In this document: positions 16,396 to 24,415 of the stretch, piece after piece
Layout: each line of letters opens with the position of its first letter
Numbering within the stretch: the stretch's first letter is position 1
Assembly (NCBI GenBank): GCA_029266455.1
Contig: JAQSWV010000002.1
Location: 1 to 64,000, forward strand
Length of the DNA stretch: 64,000 nucleotides
Direction: 5' to 3'
Source of the DNA: Nocardioidaceae bacterium
Lineage (GTDB): Bacteria; Actinomycetota; Actinomycetes; Propionibacteriales; Nocardioidaceae
The notes under the pieces: model-generated
What the model saw: only the letters and a program-made list of their open reading frames with translations
Database searches by the model: none
What the model was told of the DNA's origin: nothing
Position numbers and translations under genes: made by a program

Positions 16396-17466
16396 GTGCC
16401 GATCGTCGAGGTGCGCTGCGGAGTGCTTCACGCGCCGCTGCGTGCGCCGTTCGTCACAGCGCTGCGCTCCACCACGGTGGTGGAGTCGCTGCTGGTCGAG
16501 ATTCTGGACGAGTCCGGGACGCACGGTATCGGTGAGGCCCCGGTGGTAGAGAAGGTCACCGGAGAGTCCCTCCATGCACTGCGCGTTTGCGTCGAGGGCC
16601 CGCTCCGGTCGGTGGTGGTCGGACGCGAACCCGACGACCTCGTGCCGCTGTTGCACGACGTAGCGCGACAGGCACCCAGCAACCCGGCGGCGCGAGCCGC
16701 CGTCGACGTCGCCCTGCACGACCTGGCTGCCCGCCGCCAGGGGGTGAGCCTGCCCCGGTTCCTCGGCGGCACGCTGCTGAAGGTGCCGACCGACGTCACG
16801 GTTTCGGCAGACACCGCCGACCGGCTGGTAGCGGCCGCGCGCGACCGGGTCGATGACGGTTTCGATGTCGTGAAGCTGAAGGTGGGAACCGATCCGGTGA
16901 CCGACGTCGAACGAGTCCTTGCTGTTCGCGCCGCGGTCGGTGAGGCCGTCACCGTGCGGCTGGACGCGAACCAGGGCTGGACACCCCAGGAGGCAGTACG
17001 CGTGCTGGGCCTGCTGGAAGACGCCGACGCCGGCGTCGAGCTCGTGGAGCAGCCGGTAGCTGCCGCCGACATCGACGGCCTGGCCTGGGTGCGTCGACGA
17101 GCACAGACCCCCGTGATGGCCGACGAGTCGGTCTTCGGTCTGCGGGAGCTGGTCACCGTGATCTCGAAAGGCGCCGCTGACTCGGTGAACGTCAAGCTCG
17201 CCAAGGCTGGTGGGCTGCTGCCCGCGGTGGCACTGCTCGAGCTGGCGCGCGCGCACGGTCTCGGCGCCATGGTCGGGTCGATGATGGAGGGACCGGTCGG
17301 CGTGGGTGCGGCTGCGAGCCTGGCTGCCGTGCACGGGACGACGGTGGTGCCCGACCTTGACGCGGCCTGGTGGCTGGACGGATCGCCCCTGCAGGGTGGG
17401 CTCCGGTATGAGGGCGCCATGGTGCACCTTCCGGACACCCCGGGACTCGGTATCGAGCGACGGTGA
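16396..17466 (+). CDS. dipeptide epimerase (L-Ala-D/L-Glu epimerase-like, enolase superfamily)
   Basis: 356 residues from a GTG 18 bases after the permease. All muconate-lactonizing-enzyme-subgroup residues are present at the expected numbers: VKLKVG with K160 and K162, metal ligands D190 (RLDANQGW), E218 (VEQP) and D243 (ADES), and second base K267/K270 (VKLAKAGG). The order and numbering nearly match the Bacillus L-Ala-D/L-Glu epimerase YkfB. That enzyme converts L-Ala-D-Glu from peptidoglycan turnover into L-Ala-L-Glu for normal peptidase breakdown. The nearby cytoplasmic NlpC/P60 peptidase, the YkfC equivalent, supports this role. Specificity for another dipeptide is possible. Confidence 0.85.
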   Translation: MPIVEVRCGVLHAPLRAPFVTALRSTTVVESLLVEILDESGTHGIGEAPVVEKVTGESLHALRVCVEGPLRSVVVGREPDDLVPLLHDVARQAPSNPAARAAVDVALHDLAARRQGVSLPRFLGGTLLKVPTDVTVSADTADRLVAAARDRVDDGFDVVKLKVGTDPVTDVERVLAVRAAVGEAVTVRLDANQGWTPQEAVRVLGLLEDADAGVELVEQPVAAADIDGLAWVRRRAQTPVMADESVFGLRELVTVISKGAADSVNVKLAKAGGLLPAVALLELARAHGLGAMVGSMMEGPVGVGAAASLAAVHGTTVVPDLDAAWWLDGSPLQGGLRYEGAMVHLPDTPGLGIERR

Positions 17467-18296
17467 GTGCTTCGACCGAGCTCGACGACCTGGCCGCCCG
17501 CACCGGCACCCGTCTGTCGGTATGGGTAGGACCAACGGCTGGGCCGCCCTGGCTGACGCGGCGCCCGAACATCGTGCACCCGGCCGCCAGCACCTTCAAG
17601 CTGCCCCTGGTCATCGCCGCCCACCAACTGGCAGCGGTCGGGCGGCTCGACCTCGCCGACCTCGTGCAGGTGCAGCCCACCTTCGCGTCGGCCGCCGACG
17701 CCACACCGTACGAGCTGACGGCGGACTACGACAACGACGACCTGGTGTGGCGCCACCTTGGCGAGGCGGTGCCGATCGGCTGGCTCATGGAGCGGGCCGT
17801 GGTGCGGTCGAGCAACCTCGCGACCAACCTGCTGCTGGAGCGTGTGGGCACCGCGGCAGTGAACGACGTCTACAGCACGGTGGGAGCGGAACGGTCGAGA
17901 CTGCGGCGCGGCATCCAGGACGCCCGCGCCAGCGCCCTGGGTATCTCCAACACCGGCACGGCAGCCGATCTGGCCGGCGTCGTGCGCGGCCTGCTGAGCG
18001 GCCGGCTGCTCGATCCGGCGGCCTCGGACGCGGTCGAGCGTCTGCTGGCCGCCAGCGAGTGGAACGACGCGATCCCCGCAGGGCTGCCGGTAGGGACTTA
18101 CGTCGCGCACAAGTCGGGCTGGACCGACGAGTGCTGTCACGATGTCGGGGTGGTACGGCCGGCTGGTGACGAGCCGTTCGTGCTGAGCCTCTTCACGTCC
18201 ACCAGCCTTCCCGAGGCGTTGGCGCATACGGTGGTCGCTGAGGCGGCGGGCATCTGCTGGCGTCAGCGGCCGCGACGACGCACGCTGGACGAATGA
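17463..18296 (+). CDS. class-A-beta-lactamase-like serine hydrolase, cytoplasmic
   Basis: 277 residues; the GTG start overlaps the epimerase stop (GTGA). Penicillin-recognising motifs are all present: S43-T-F-K46, S116-S-N118 (in place of SDN) and K217-S-G219. There is no signal peptide, so it is expected in the cytoplasm, unlike secreted beta-lactamases. The Glu166-type deacylation residue of class A enzymes is not obvious. In an operon with a dipeptide epimerase and near an NlpC/P60 enzyme, a peptidase or amidase acting on cell-wall-derived peptides is more likely than antibiotic resistance. It overlaps the next gene by four bases. Confidence 0.8.
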   Translation: MSASTELDDLAARTGTRLSVWVGPTAGPPWLTRRPNIVHPAASTFKLPLVIAAHQLAAVGRLDLADLVQVQPTFASAADATPYELTADYDNDDLVWRHLGEAVPIGWLMERAVVRSSNLATNLLLERVGTAAVNDVYSTVGAERSRLRRGIQDARASALGISNTGTAADLAGVVRGLLSGRLLDPAASDAVERLLAASEWNDAIPAGLPVGTYVAHKSGWTDECCHDVGVVRPAGDEPFVLSLFTSTSLPEALAHTVVAEAAGICWRQRPRRRTLDE

Positions 18297-19270
18297 GTAA
18301 CGCCTACACCCACGCAGACTCCGAGTTCGCCGACCGCATCCTCGACGAACCCGACGCACGCTGGCCCGTTGCGCCCGGTCGATATCGGCTGGTCGCCTCG
18401 CTGGCGTGTCCATGGGCCAGCAGGGCTGTGCTGGTGCGGCGTCTGCTGGGCCTGGAGGACGTGATATCGCTCGGCATCGTCGACCCCGTCCACGACGAGA
18501 AGGATTGGCGCTTCACGCTCGACCCCGGTGGCGTCGACCCAGTGCTGGGCATCCACCACCTTGCGGAGGCCTACGCCACCCGGCGGTCAGAGTGGCACAA
18601 CGGAACCAGCGTGCCTGCCATCGTGGACGTGCCGAGCGGCAAGCTGGTCACGAACGACTTCGCGACGATCACCCTGGACTTCTCGACCGAGTGGACGTCA
18701 CATCACCGCCCGGGCGCGCCGGACCTGTACCCGCAGGCGTGGCGCGACGAGATCGACGATGTGATGGCCCGCGTGTACACCGAGTTCAACGATGCGGTGT
18801 ACGGGGCGGGGTTCGCCAAGTCCCAGGCGTCCTACGACGACGCCCACCGGCGCATCTTCGACTGCCTGGACTGGTTGTCCGAGCGACTCTCGAACCGGCG
18901 GTATCTGGTCGGGGACCACCTCACCGAGGCCGACGTGCGGCTGTTCACCACGCTGGTGCGCTTCGACGCCGTCTACCACGGTCACTTCAAGTGCAACCGC
19001 AACAAGATCACCGAGGACCCCGTTCTCGACGCCTACCTGCTCGACCTGATGCAGACCCGCGGGGTCGGCGACACGGTGAACATGACCCACATCAAGGTGC
19101 ACTACCACCGCACGCACCGGAACCTGAACCGCTACGGGGTCGTCCCGGCCGGTCCCCGTCAGGACTGGACCCGCCGTCACCACCGCGAACAGCTCGGGGG
19201 GACCCCGTTCGGCGACGCCACCCCGCCTACCCGGCCCAGCGAGATCCCCGACTACCGCTCGGAGCCCTGA
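18293..19270 (+). CDS. glutathionyl-hydroquinone reductase-like / GST omega-xi family
   Basis: 325 residues, ATGA overlap with the previous gene. The thioredoxin-fold part holds the active-site motif LACPWASR (Cys 39), characteristic of xi-class glutathionyl-hydroquinone reductases, and the C-terminal helical domain has LVGDHLTEADVRLFTTLVRFD, followed by the YHGHFKCNRNKI segment. In glutathione-using bacteria these reduce glutathionyl-quinones; most actinobacteria make mycothiol, so the cosubstrate may be mycothiol. The link to the peptide-handling genes upstream is unclear beyond co-transcription. Confidence 0.85.
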   Translation: MSNAYTHADSEFADRILDEPDARWPVAPGRYRLVASLACPWASRAVLVRRLLGLEDVISLGIVDPVHDEKDWRFTLDPGGVDPVLGIHHLAEAYATRRSEWHNGTSVPAIVDVPSGKLVTNDFATITLDFSTEWTSHHRPGAPDLYPQAWRDEIDDVMARVYTEFNDAVYGAGFAKSQASYDDAHRRIFDCLDWLSERLSNRRYLVGDHLTEADVRLFTTLVRFDAVYHGHFKCNRNKITEDPVLDAYLLDLMQTRGVGDTVNMTHIKVHYHRTHRNLNRYGVVPAGPRQDWTRRHHREQLGGTPFGDATPPTRPSEIPDYRSEP

Positions 19271-19387
19271 CGGCACCAACGGTCGGTGCTCTGCGCACCT
19301 CGGCCCACCGCGCCATCGGTCTCGCCTCGGCCTCGGCCGACGATGGCGGCCTGCCGGGGCCGCTGGTGGCGCGCATAGGCTCCCGGC

Positions 19388-19855
19388 ATGGCCAGGACGA
19401 TCGCGACCACCACAGCCGTCGACCGGGAGCAGATGCTTGCGTTCGTGCGGCCCCGCCACCACTTCGTGCTGATGACGTACCGCCGGGACGGGACCGTGCA
19501 GAGCTCGCCGGTCACCGGCGGTGTGGACCCCGAGGGCCGGCTGGTGGTGTCGAGCTACCCCGATCGGGCCAAGACGGCGAACATCCGACGTTCCGGGCGT
19601 GCTGGTGTGCTCGTGCTGTCCGACGACTTCGACGGGCCCTGGCTCCAGGTGGACGGCGAAGCCGAGGTGCTGGACATGCCCGACGCACTGGACGGTCTCG
19701 TCGACTACTTCCGCTCGATCTCCGGTGAGCACCCTGACTGGGACGACTACCGGCTGGCGATGCAGCGCCAGGACAAGGTCCTGCTGCGTGTCGCACCCCT
19801 CCGCTGGGGCCCGGTGGCCACCGGCGGCTTCCCGGCCCGGCTGGCCGGCGCGTGA
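19388..19855 (+). CDS. PPOX-class F420/FMN-dependent oxidoreductase
   Basis: 155 residues from the ATG at 19388. The split-beta-barrel pattern is clear: MLAFVRPRHHFVLMTYRRDG, then QSSPVTGGVDPEGRLVVSSY, DRAKTANIRRSGRAGVLVLSDD and WLQVDGEAEVLD. Actinobacterial members (MSMEG/Rv families) bind F420 or FMN and reduce diverse substrates. The final RWGPVATGGFP is typical of the F420-binding subgroup. It overlaps the NlpC/P60 gene by four bases (GTGA), suggesting a common transcript. Confidence 0.85.
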   Translation: MARTIATTTAVDREQMLAFVRPRHHFVLMTYRRDGTVQSSPVTGGVDPEGRLVVSSYPDRAKTANIRRSGRAGVLVLSDDFDGPWLQVDGEAEVLDMPDALDGLVDYFRSISGEHPDWDDYRLAMQRQDKVLLRVAPLRWGPVATGGFPARLAGA

Positions 19856-20793
19856 CCGCCTCGCACGCGGTCGCCGTCCCGGTGACCACGGTGTGGACGA
19901 CCGCCGACAGTCCGCGGGCGATCGACCGCGCGCTGGTGGCCGACGCCCCCGACCTGCCCGGCTGGTGCGTGACGCATGGCGGCGAGGACCGCGTCGGCCT
20001 ACACGGACGGGTCGTGACGCAGGCGCTGCTGGGCGAGCCGGTGCAGATGCTCGACGAGGGCGATCGCTGGAGCCGGGTGGTCCTGCCGTGGCAACCGTCG
20101 TCGCTGGACGCGAGGGGCTACCCCGGCTGGGTCCCGACCTCGCACCTGCTGCCGGCGGCAGGAGTCGAGGGCGTGGCCGGCGACGGGGTGGCGGTCGTAC
20201 GCCCGCTGACCGCCACGCTGCGCACACCGGGCGGGGGCGTGGAGGTGTCGTGCGGCACCGTGCTGCCTGCCGTCCGCCGCGACGACTCCGAGGTCATGGT
20301 CGGCCTGCCGGACGGGGGCGTGGGGTGGCTCGATGTGGCCGACGTCGTCCGACGGGCCGGTACGTTCACCGCTGCCGTCGATGTGACGGCCGCGCTGTCC
20401 GCGGCCCGGCAGTTCCTCGGCCTGGCGTACCTGTGGGGCGGCACCAGCGGCTGGGGGGTGGACTGCTCCGGGCTGGTGCATCTCGCGTACCGAGTGCACG
20501 GGGTAGCGGTTCCTCGCGACGCCGCGGACCAGTGCGCCGTGCTCGAGGCGGTCGGAGACGACGAGGTCTCGGTGGGAGACCTGCTGTTCTTCGGGCGTCC
20601 GGACGAACCACCGCACCATGTCGGCCTCGTCACCTCGCCCGGCCCGGGGGACAAGCTGAGGATGCTGCACGCCCCGGAGAGCGGCGGCCTCGTCGAGGAC
20701 GCCCCGCTCGCCCCGCACCGACGCGAGATGCTCGCCGCCGCGCGGGCCGCGTCGTGGCCGACGCCGGCGGATGGCCCTGTGCTGGGCCGATGA
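19852..20793 (+). CDS. NlpC/P60 (C40) peptidase without signal peptide, YkfC-like
   Basis: 313 residues, GTG start overlapping the upstream stop. Residues about 45-170 look like two SH3b-like domains (VQMLDEGDRWSRVVLPWQ; GWVPTSHLL; VGLPDGGVGWLDVADV), followed by an NlpC/P60 domain with C205 (GVDCSGLVH), H256 (HHVGLV) and H273 (LHAPESG). This layout matches Bacillus YkfC, a cytoplasmic gamma-D-glutamyl-L-diamino acid endopeptidase that releases L-Ala-D-Glu from muropeptides, the substrate of YkfB. No signal peptide or membrane anchor is visible, which supports recycling inside the cell. The neighbouring epimerase 2.4 kb upstream strengthens the assignment. Confidence 0.85.
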   Translation: MTASHAVAVPVTTVWTTADSPRAIDRALVADAPDLPGWCVTHGGEDRVGLHGRVVTQALLGEPVQMLDEGDRWSRVVLPWQPSSLDARGYPGWVPTSHLLPAAGVEGVAGDGVAVVRPLTATLRTPGGGVEVSCGTVLPAVRRDDSEVMVGLPDGGVGWLDVADVVRRAGTFTAAVDVTAALSAARQFLGLAYLWGGTSGWGVDCSGLVHLAYRVHGVAVPRDAADQCAVLEAVGDDEVSVGDLLFFGRPDEPPHHVGLVTSPGPGDKLRMLHAPESGGLVEDAPLAPHRREMLAAARAASWPTPADGPVLGR

Positions 20794-20817
20794 CCGCGGC
20801 GGTGCCACCATGAGACC

Positions 20818-21906
20818 GTGACCAAGCAGGAGACGCCGTCCGGCGCCGTCCCCTCCGCCCGGGTCGCCCGCCGGTGGCGTCGCCACCTCGCAGACGAGCG
20901 CGAGGAAGCCGCCGTCTACCGGAACCTGGCGTCCCGGCGGACCGGCGAGGAGCAGGAGATCCTGCTGGGTCTGGCTGTGGCAGAGGAACGGCACATCGCA
21001 CACTGGGAGCGCCTGCTCGGCGACCGTGCGGGAAAGGCCAGGCGTGGCGATGTGCGCACGCGCCTGCTGGCCTGGGCGGCGCGGCGGTTCGGCTCCGTGT
21101 TCGTGCTGGCACTGGCGCAGCGGGCGGAGGGACGTTCGCCCTACGACAAGGACAGCGACGCCACCGCCGCGATGGCTGCCGACGAGCGGATCCACGCCGA
21201 GGTGGTCAGGGGCCTCGCTGCGCGCGGACGCGCTCGGATGTCCGGGAGCTTTCGCGCCGCGGTGTTCGGTGCCAACGACGGCCTGGTGAGCAACCTGGCA
21301 CTCGTGCTCGGCGTGAGCGGCGGCGGAGCGGCGCCGGACACCGTGCTCCTCACCGGGCTTGCCGGACTGCTGGCGGGCGCCCTGTCCATGGGCGCGGGCG
21401 AGTACGTCTCCGTGCGATCCCAGCGTGAGCTGCTGGCTGCGTCGTCCCCGAGCGACAGTGCGTCGACCGCCGTCCCACATCTCGACGTCGACGCCAACGA
21501 GCTCGCTCTCCTTTATCGCGCCCGGGGTCTGAGCGCTGACCAGGCCGGCGAGCGCGCCGACGCGTCGCTGCGCCAGCGGGACCTCGAGCAGCCGCCGGCG
21601 GTGGACGCCGGCGCGGACCACGACGTCGTCGGGACGGGTCTGGGAGCGGCGGTGTCGAGTTTCGCCTTCTTCGCCTCCGGCGCTGCCGTGCCCGTGCTCC
21701 CGTTCGTGCTGGGCCTCGATGGCATCACCGCCCTGCTGACCGCCATGGTGCTGGTCAGCCTCGCCCTGCTGCTGACGGGCGCGGTCGTCGGCATCCTGTC
21801 GGGCGGCCCACCGCTGCGCCGGGCGCTGCGCCAGCTCGCGATCGGGATGGGGGCGGCCGTCACGACGTACCTCCTGGGGATGGCGTTCGGCTCCACGGTC
21901 GGCTGA
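20818..21906 (+). CDS. ferritin-like/VIT1 fusion (MbfA-type iron or manganese exporter)
   Basis: 362 residues from a GTG at 20818. The N-terminal about 140 residues form a ferritin-like (erythrin) four-helix bundle with metal-ligand pairs EEAAVYRNLA, AEERHIAHWE and ADERIHAEVV. The C-terminal part is a VIT1/CCC1 transporter: FRAAVFGANDGLVSNLALVLGV in the first span, LSMGAGEYVSVRSQREL, and three further spans after 215. Such fusions (MbfA in alpha-proteobacteria) export iron, with the ferritin domain sensing or delivering the metal. The gene follows the NlpC/P60 gene by 24 bases but is probably functionally separate. Confidence 0.88.
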   Translation: MTKQETPSGAVPSARVARRWRRHLADEREEAAVYRNLASRRTGEEQEILLGLAVAEERHIAHWERLLGDRAGKARRGDVRTRLLAWAARRFGSVFVLALAQRAEGRSPYDKDSDATAAMAADERIHAEVVRGLAARGRARMSGSFRAAVFGANDGLVSNLALVLGVSGGGAAPDTVLLTGLAGLLAGALSMGAGEYVSVRSQRELLAASSPSDSASTAVPHLDVDANELALLYRARGLSADQAGERADASLRQRDLEQPPAVDAGADHDVVGTGLGAAVSSFAFFASGAAVPVLPFVLGLDGITALLTAMVLVSLALLLTGAVVGILSGGPPLRRALRQLAIGMGAAVTTYLLGMAFGSTVG

Positions 21907-22000
21907 GGGTAAGGGAGGCCGGGCCGGGGCACAGCCGACGAGAACCGCACCGGCTCGGATGCCTCCGGCGGCCCCGGCTGCTGCGGGCTTGGCCGAGCTG

Positions 22001-23089
22001 TCAGCCCCGCACGGCGACACGCACCCGCGCCACGCCGCTCTGGTCGATCAGGCCGAGCCCGTGCGCATGCTCGGCGGCCTCCACGCTGTCGCGGATCAGG
22101 AGCATGGGCACACCGAGGCCGGCCATTTCCGCGGCGAGCTCACCCACGCGCTTGGTGCGCAGCACGGATGTCGGTGGAACGTCGCGGATGTACACGGCCC
22201 GCACCTGCCCCGGGCACGACCGCACCACCGCCGCATAGGCCTCGGGATCGTGCTGGCCGCTGTCCCCCACGAGCACCCAGCCCGCACAGGGATGCTGGGC
22301 GATCAGGGTCGTGATGGTCCTGGCCTTGAAGGCCACGCTGTCCTCACGGAACAGCCAGCGGGCGCTCGGGCCCCAGTCCGTCAGCATGATGGGACCAGCC
22401 GGAAAGCCGTTGCGTGCCAGGAACAGCAGCAGCATCTCGTGCATGTTCCAGGCACCCGTCGACACGTAGAACGCGGGACCCTCCACCGTGGGGCTCGTGC
22501 CGCGGCGGTCAACGGCAAGCAGCGCCTGGTAGAGCTCCGCTCCCCCGGCTATCGGCACCCGATCCTCGTCGGCCACCAGCAGGCTCGTGCGCACGGTCTC
22601 CCAGACCCGGGTCAGCCCGGTGTGGATCACCGTGTCGTCGAGATCGCTCACCAGGCCCAGCGGCGCGTCCGGGTCCACCACGAGCAGCCGGCCGGGCACT
22701 GCCTCGGACGAGGACCGCCAGGTGACCTCGTGCCAGCCGGTGGGGACGTCCGGGAGGTCGACGTCGACCGTGAGGTAGCCCTCGTCGTCGGATACTGCCG
22801 AGACCGTGCGGCCGGCCACCTCGATGTCGATCGACTCGCGCTTGGCCTCGACCCGGGCGTACCGGGTGAGGCTGGTGATCAGCGTGGCGGCTGCGCCGTT
22901 GCGCCGGCGCGGCTGACGGCGGCGAACCACCGCCCGGCCGCGCAGGTGAGCGTGGGTGGGAGTCCCGTGGCCGACGTAGGGGTCGACCGTCACGATCCAG
23001 CCCGGTCGACCTCGCAGTCGGGCGGCGAGTCCGGCCTCGACGGCATGCTCCACGCGCCGGAACCTGCTCGCCCACCGCTCCCGCGCCAC
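22001..23089 (-). CDS. App1-family phosphatidate phosphatase-like protein (DUF2183)
   Basis: 362 residues from a GTG at 23089. The catalytic HAD-type motif is D149-L-D151-D-T153 within GLVSDLDDTVIHTG, and later FYVSTGAWNMHEMLLLFL, PIMLTDWG and VLVGDSGQHDPEAYAAVV complete the DUF2183 signature. Yeast App1 dephosphorylates phosphatidate; bacterial members are widespread with unproven substrates. The N-terminal 140 residues form a beta-rich domain (GYLTVDVDLP, WHEVTW). It converges with the VIT1 gene and is transcribed toward it, alone. Confidence 0.85.
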   Translation of the reverse strand: MARERWASRFRRVEHAVEAGLAARLRGRPGWIVTVDPYVGHGTPTHAHLRGRAVVRRRQPRRRNGAAATLITSLTRYARVEAKRESIDIEVAGRTVSAVSDDEGYLTVDVDLPDVPTGWHEVTWRSSSEAVPGRLLVVDPDAPLGLVSDLDDTVIHTGLTRVWETVRTSLLVADEDRVPIAGGAELYQALLAVDRRGTSPTVEGPAFYVSTGAWNMHEMLLLFLARNGFPAGPIMLTDWGPSARWLFREDSVAFKARTITTLIAQHPCAGWVLVGDSGQHDPEAYAAVVRSCPGQVRAVYIRDVPPTSVLRTKRVGELAAEMAGLGVPMLLIRDSVEAAEHAHGLGLIDQSGVARVRVAVRG

Positions 23090-23150
23090 AGCCGGATACT
23101 GTCAGCCACCACCCGGTGCAGACCAGACCGGGGCCCGGATCGCCCAGGGC

Positions 23151-24137
23151 TCAGAGGCCGCCGGACTTCGCTGCCTCGGGATCCTTCCGGGACTTGGCCA
23201 GGCTGGCCACGGTGGTGACGGCCAGCGTCACGATGATGACCGCCAGCGACAGCCACGTCGGGATCTCGGGAACCGGGACGTGCTCACCTCCGTTGATGAA
23301 CGGAAGCTCGTTCTCGTGCAGGGCGTGCAGCACCAGCTTGACGCCGATGAAGGCGAGGATGAACGCCAGCCCGTACGACAGGTAGACCAACCGGTCGAGG
23401 AGGCCGCCCAGGAGGAAGTAGAGCTGGCGGAGGCCCATCAGCGCGAAGATGTTGGCGGTCAGCACGAGGTACGGCTCCTGGGTGAGGCCGTAGATCGCGG
23501 GGATCGAGTCCAGCGCGAACAGCAGGTCGGTGGATCCCAGCGCAAGGATCACTATGAGCATCGGCGTGATGAGCAGCTTGCCGCCGTCCCGGACCAGTGG
23601 CTTGATGCCGTGCCACTGGTCGGTGGACGGGAGGTGGTTCTGGGTGAACCGGATCAGCCAGTTCTCGGTGTACTCGTCCTCCTCGTCGTGACGGGTGAGG
23701 GTCCACGCCGTGTAGATGAGGAAGGCGCCGAAGACGTAGAAGATCCACGAGAAGTTGTTGATCGCGGCCGCACCGAGCGCGATGAACACACCGCGGAAGA
23801 TGAGCGCCAGGATGATCCCCACCAGCAGAGCTTCCTGCTGGTACTTCCGCGGCACCCCGAACCGACTCATGATGATGATGAAGATGAACAGGTTGTCGAC
23901 CGACAGCGAGTACTCGGTCAGCCAGCCGGCGTAGAACTCGCCCGCGTACCTGCCCCCGTAGTCCAGCAGGATCCACAGCCCGAACAGAATCGCCAGGGAC
24001 GAGTAGATCGAGATGTAGATCGAGCATTCCTTCATGCTGGGCTCGTGCGGACGGCGCGCGACGAGGACCAGGTCGAACAGCAGGATGGCCATGGTCACCC
24101 CGATGGTGATCCACCAGGCGAGCGGAGAGACTTCCAC
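23151..24137 (-). CDS. TerC family integral membrane protein
   Basis: 328 residues from a GTG at 24137 with GGAAGG seven bases upstream. Nine or so membrane spans are visible, with the TerC hallmark acidic residues in LDYGGRYAGEFYAGWLTEYSLSVDNLF (SVDN) and LGSTDLLFALDSIPAI (ALDSIPA). TerC proteins are linked to manganese and tellurite homeostasis and to metalation of exoenzymes. It lies between an App1-like gene and, divergently, SppA. A longer frame up to 24845 is rejected because it becomes Arg/Pro-rich before the GTG. Confidence 0.9.
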   Translation of the reverse strand: MEVSPLAWWITIGVTMAILLFDLVLVARRPHEPSMKECSIYISIYSSLAILFGLWILLDYGGRYAGEFYAGWLTEYSLSVDNLFIFIIIMSRFGVPRKYQQEALLVGIILALIFRGVFIALGAAAINNFSWIFYVFGAFLIYTAWTLTRHDEEDEYTENWLIRFTQNHLPSTDQWHGIKPLVRDGGKLLITPMLIVILALGSTDLLFALDSIPAIYGLTQEPYLVLTANIFALMGLRQLYFLLGGLLDRLVYLSYGLAFILAFIGVKLVLHALHENELPFINGGEHVPVPEIPTWLSLAVIIVTLAVTTVASLAKSRKDPEAAKSGGL

Positions 24138-24415
24138 GCAGGTTCCTTCCTCACGGGCACCTAACGGGCACGACGCACTGCGTGGGACGGCGCTTCTCGC
24201 CGACACAACGCCGACACGAGCCGATCGACGGCGTCGGGTCGCATGACCGTGTGACCACCAGCAGCGCGGGGAGTGCTCCCCGCCGCCGGACATCGTCGCA
24301 AACCTCTGCCTGCGGCGCGAGTCCGGGTGGTGGGCGCGCCGTGCGCGCGCCGCCGCTGCGAGCCCCGCTCGCGGCCGGAGGCGCCACCAGAGCCGGCCCG
24401 GGTTAGCGTGCCGGG
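24138..24415. other. divergent intergenic region between terC and sppA
   Basis: About 278 bases hold the ribosome site of the terC-like gene (24144-24151) at one end and the sppA start at the other. No convincing promoter hexamers or known riboswitch pattern could be recognised. In particular the yybP-ykoY manganese riboswitch, frequent before terC in other bacteria, is not evident. CGACAC/CCGACACG repeats occur near 24200. Confidence 0.4.

Noticed and set aside
24138-24415. yybP-ykoY-type manganese riboswitch before the TerC gene
   Set aside because: No recognisable conserved loops; the leader is short and the GTG start has a normal ribosome site.
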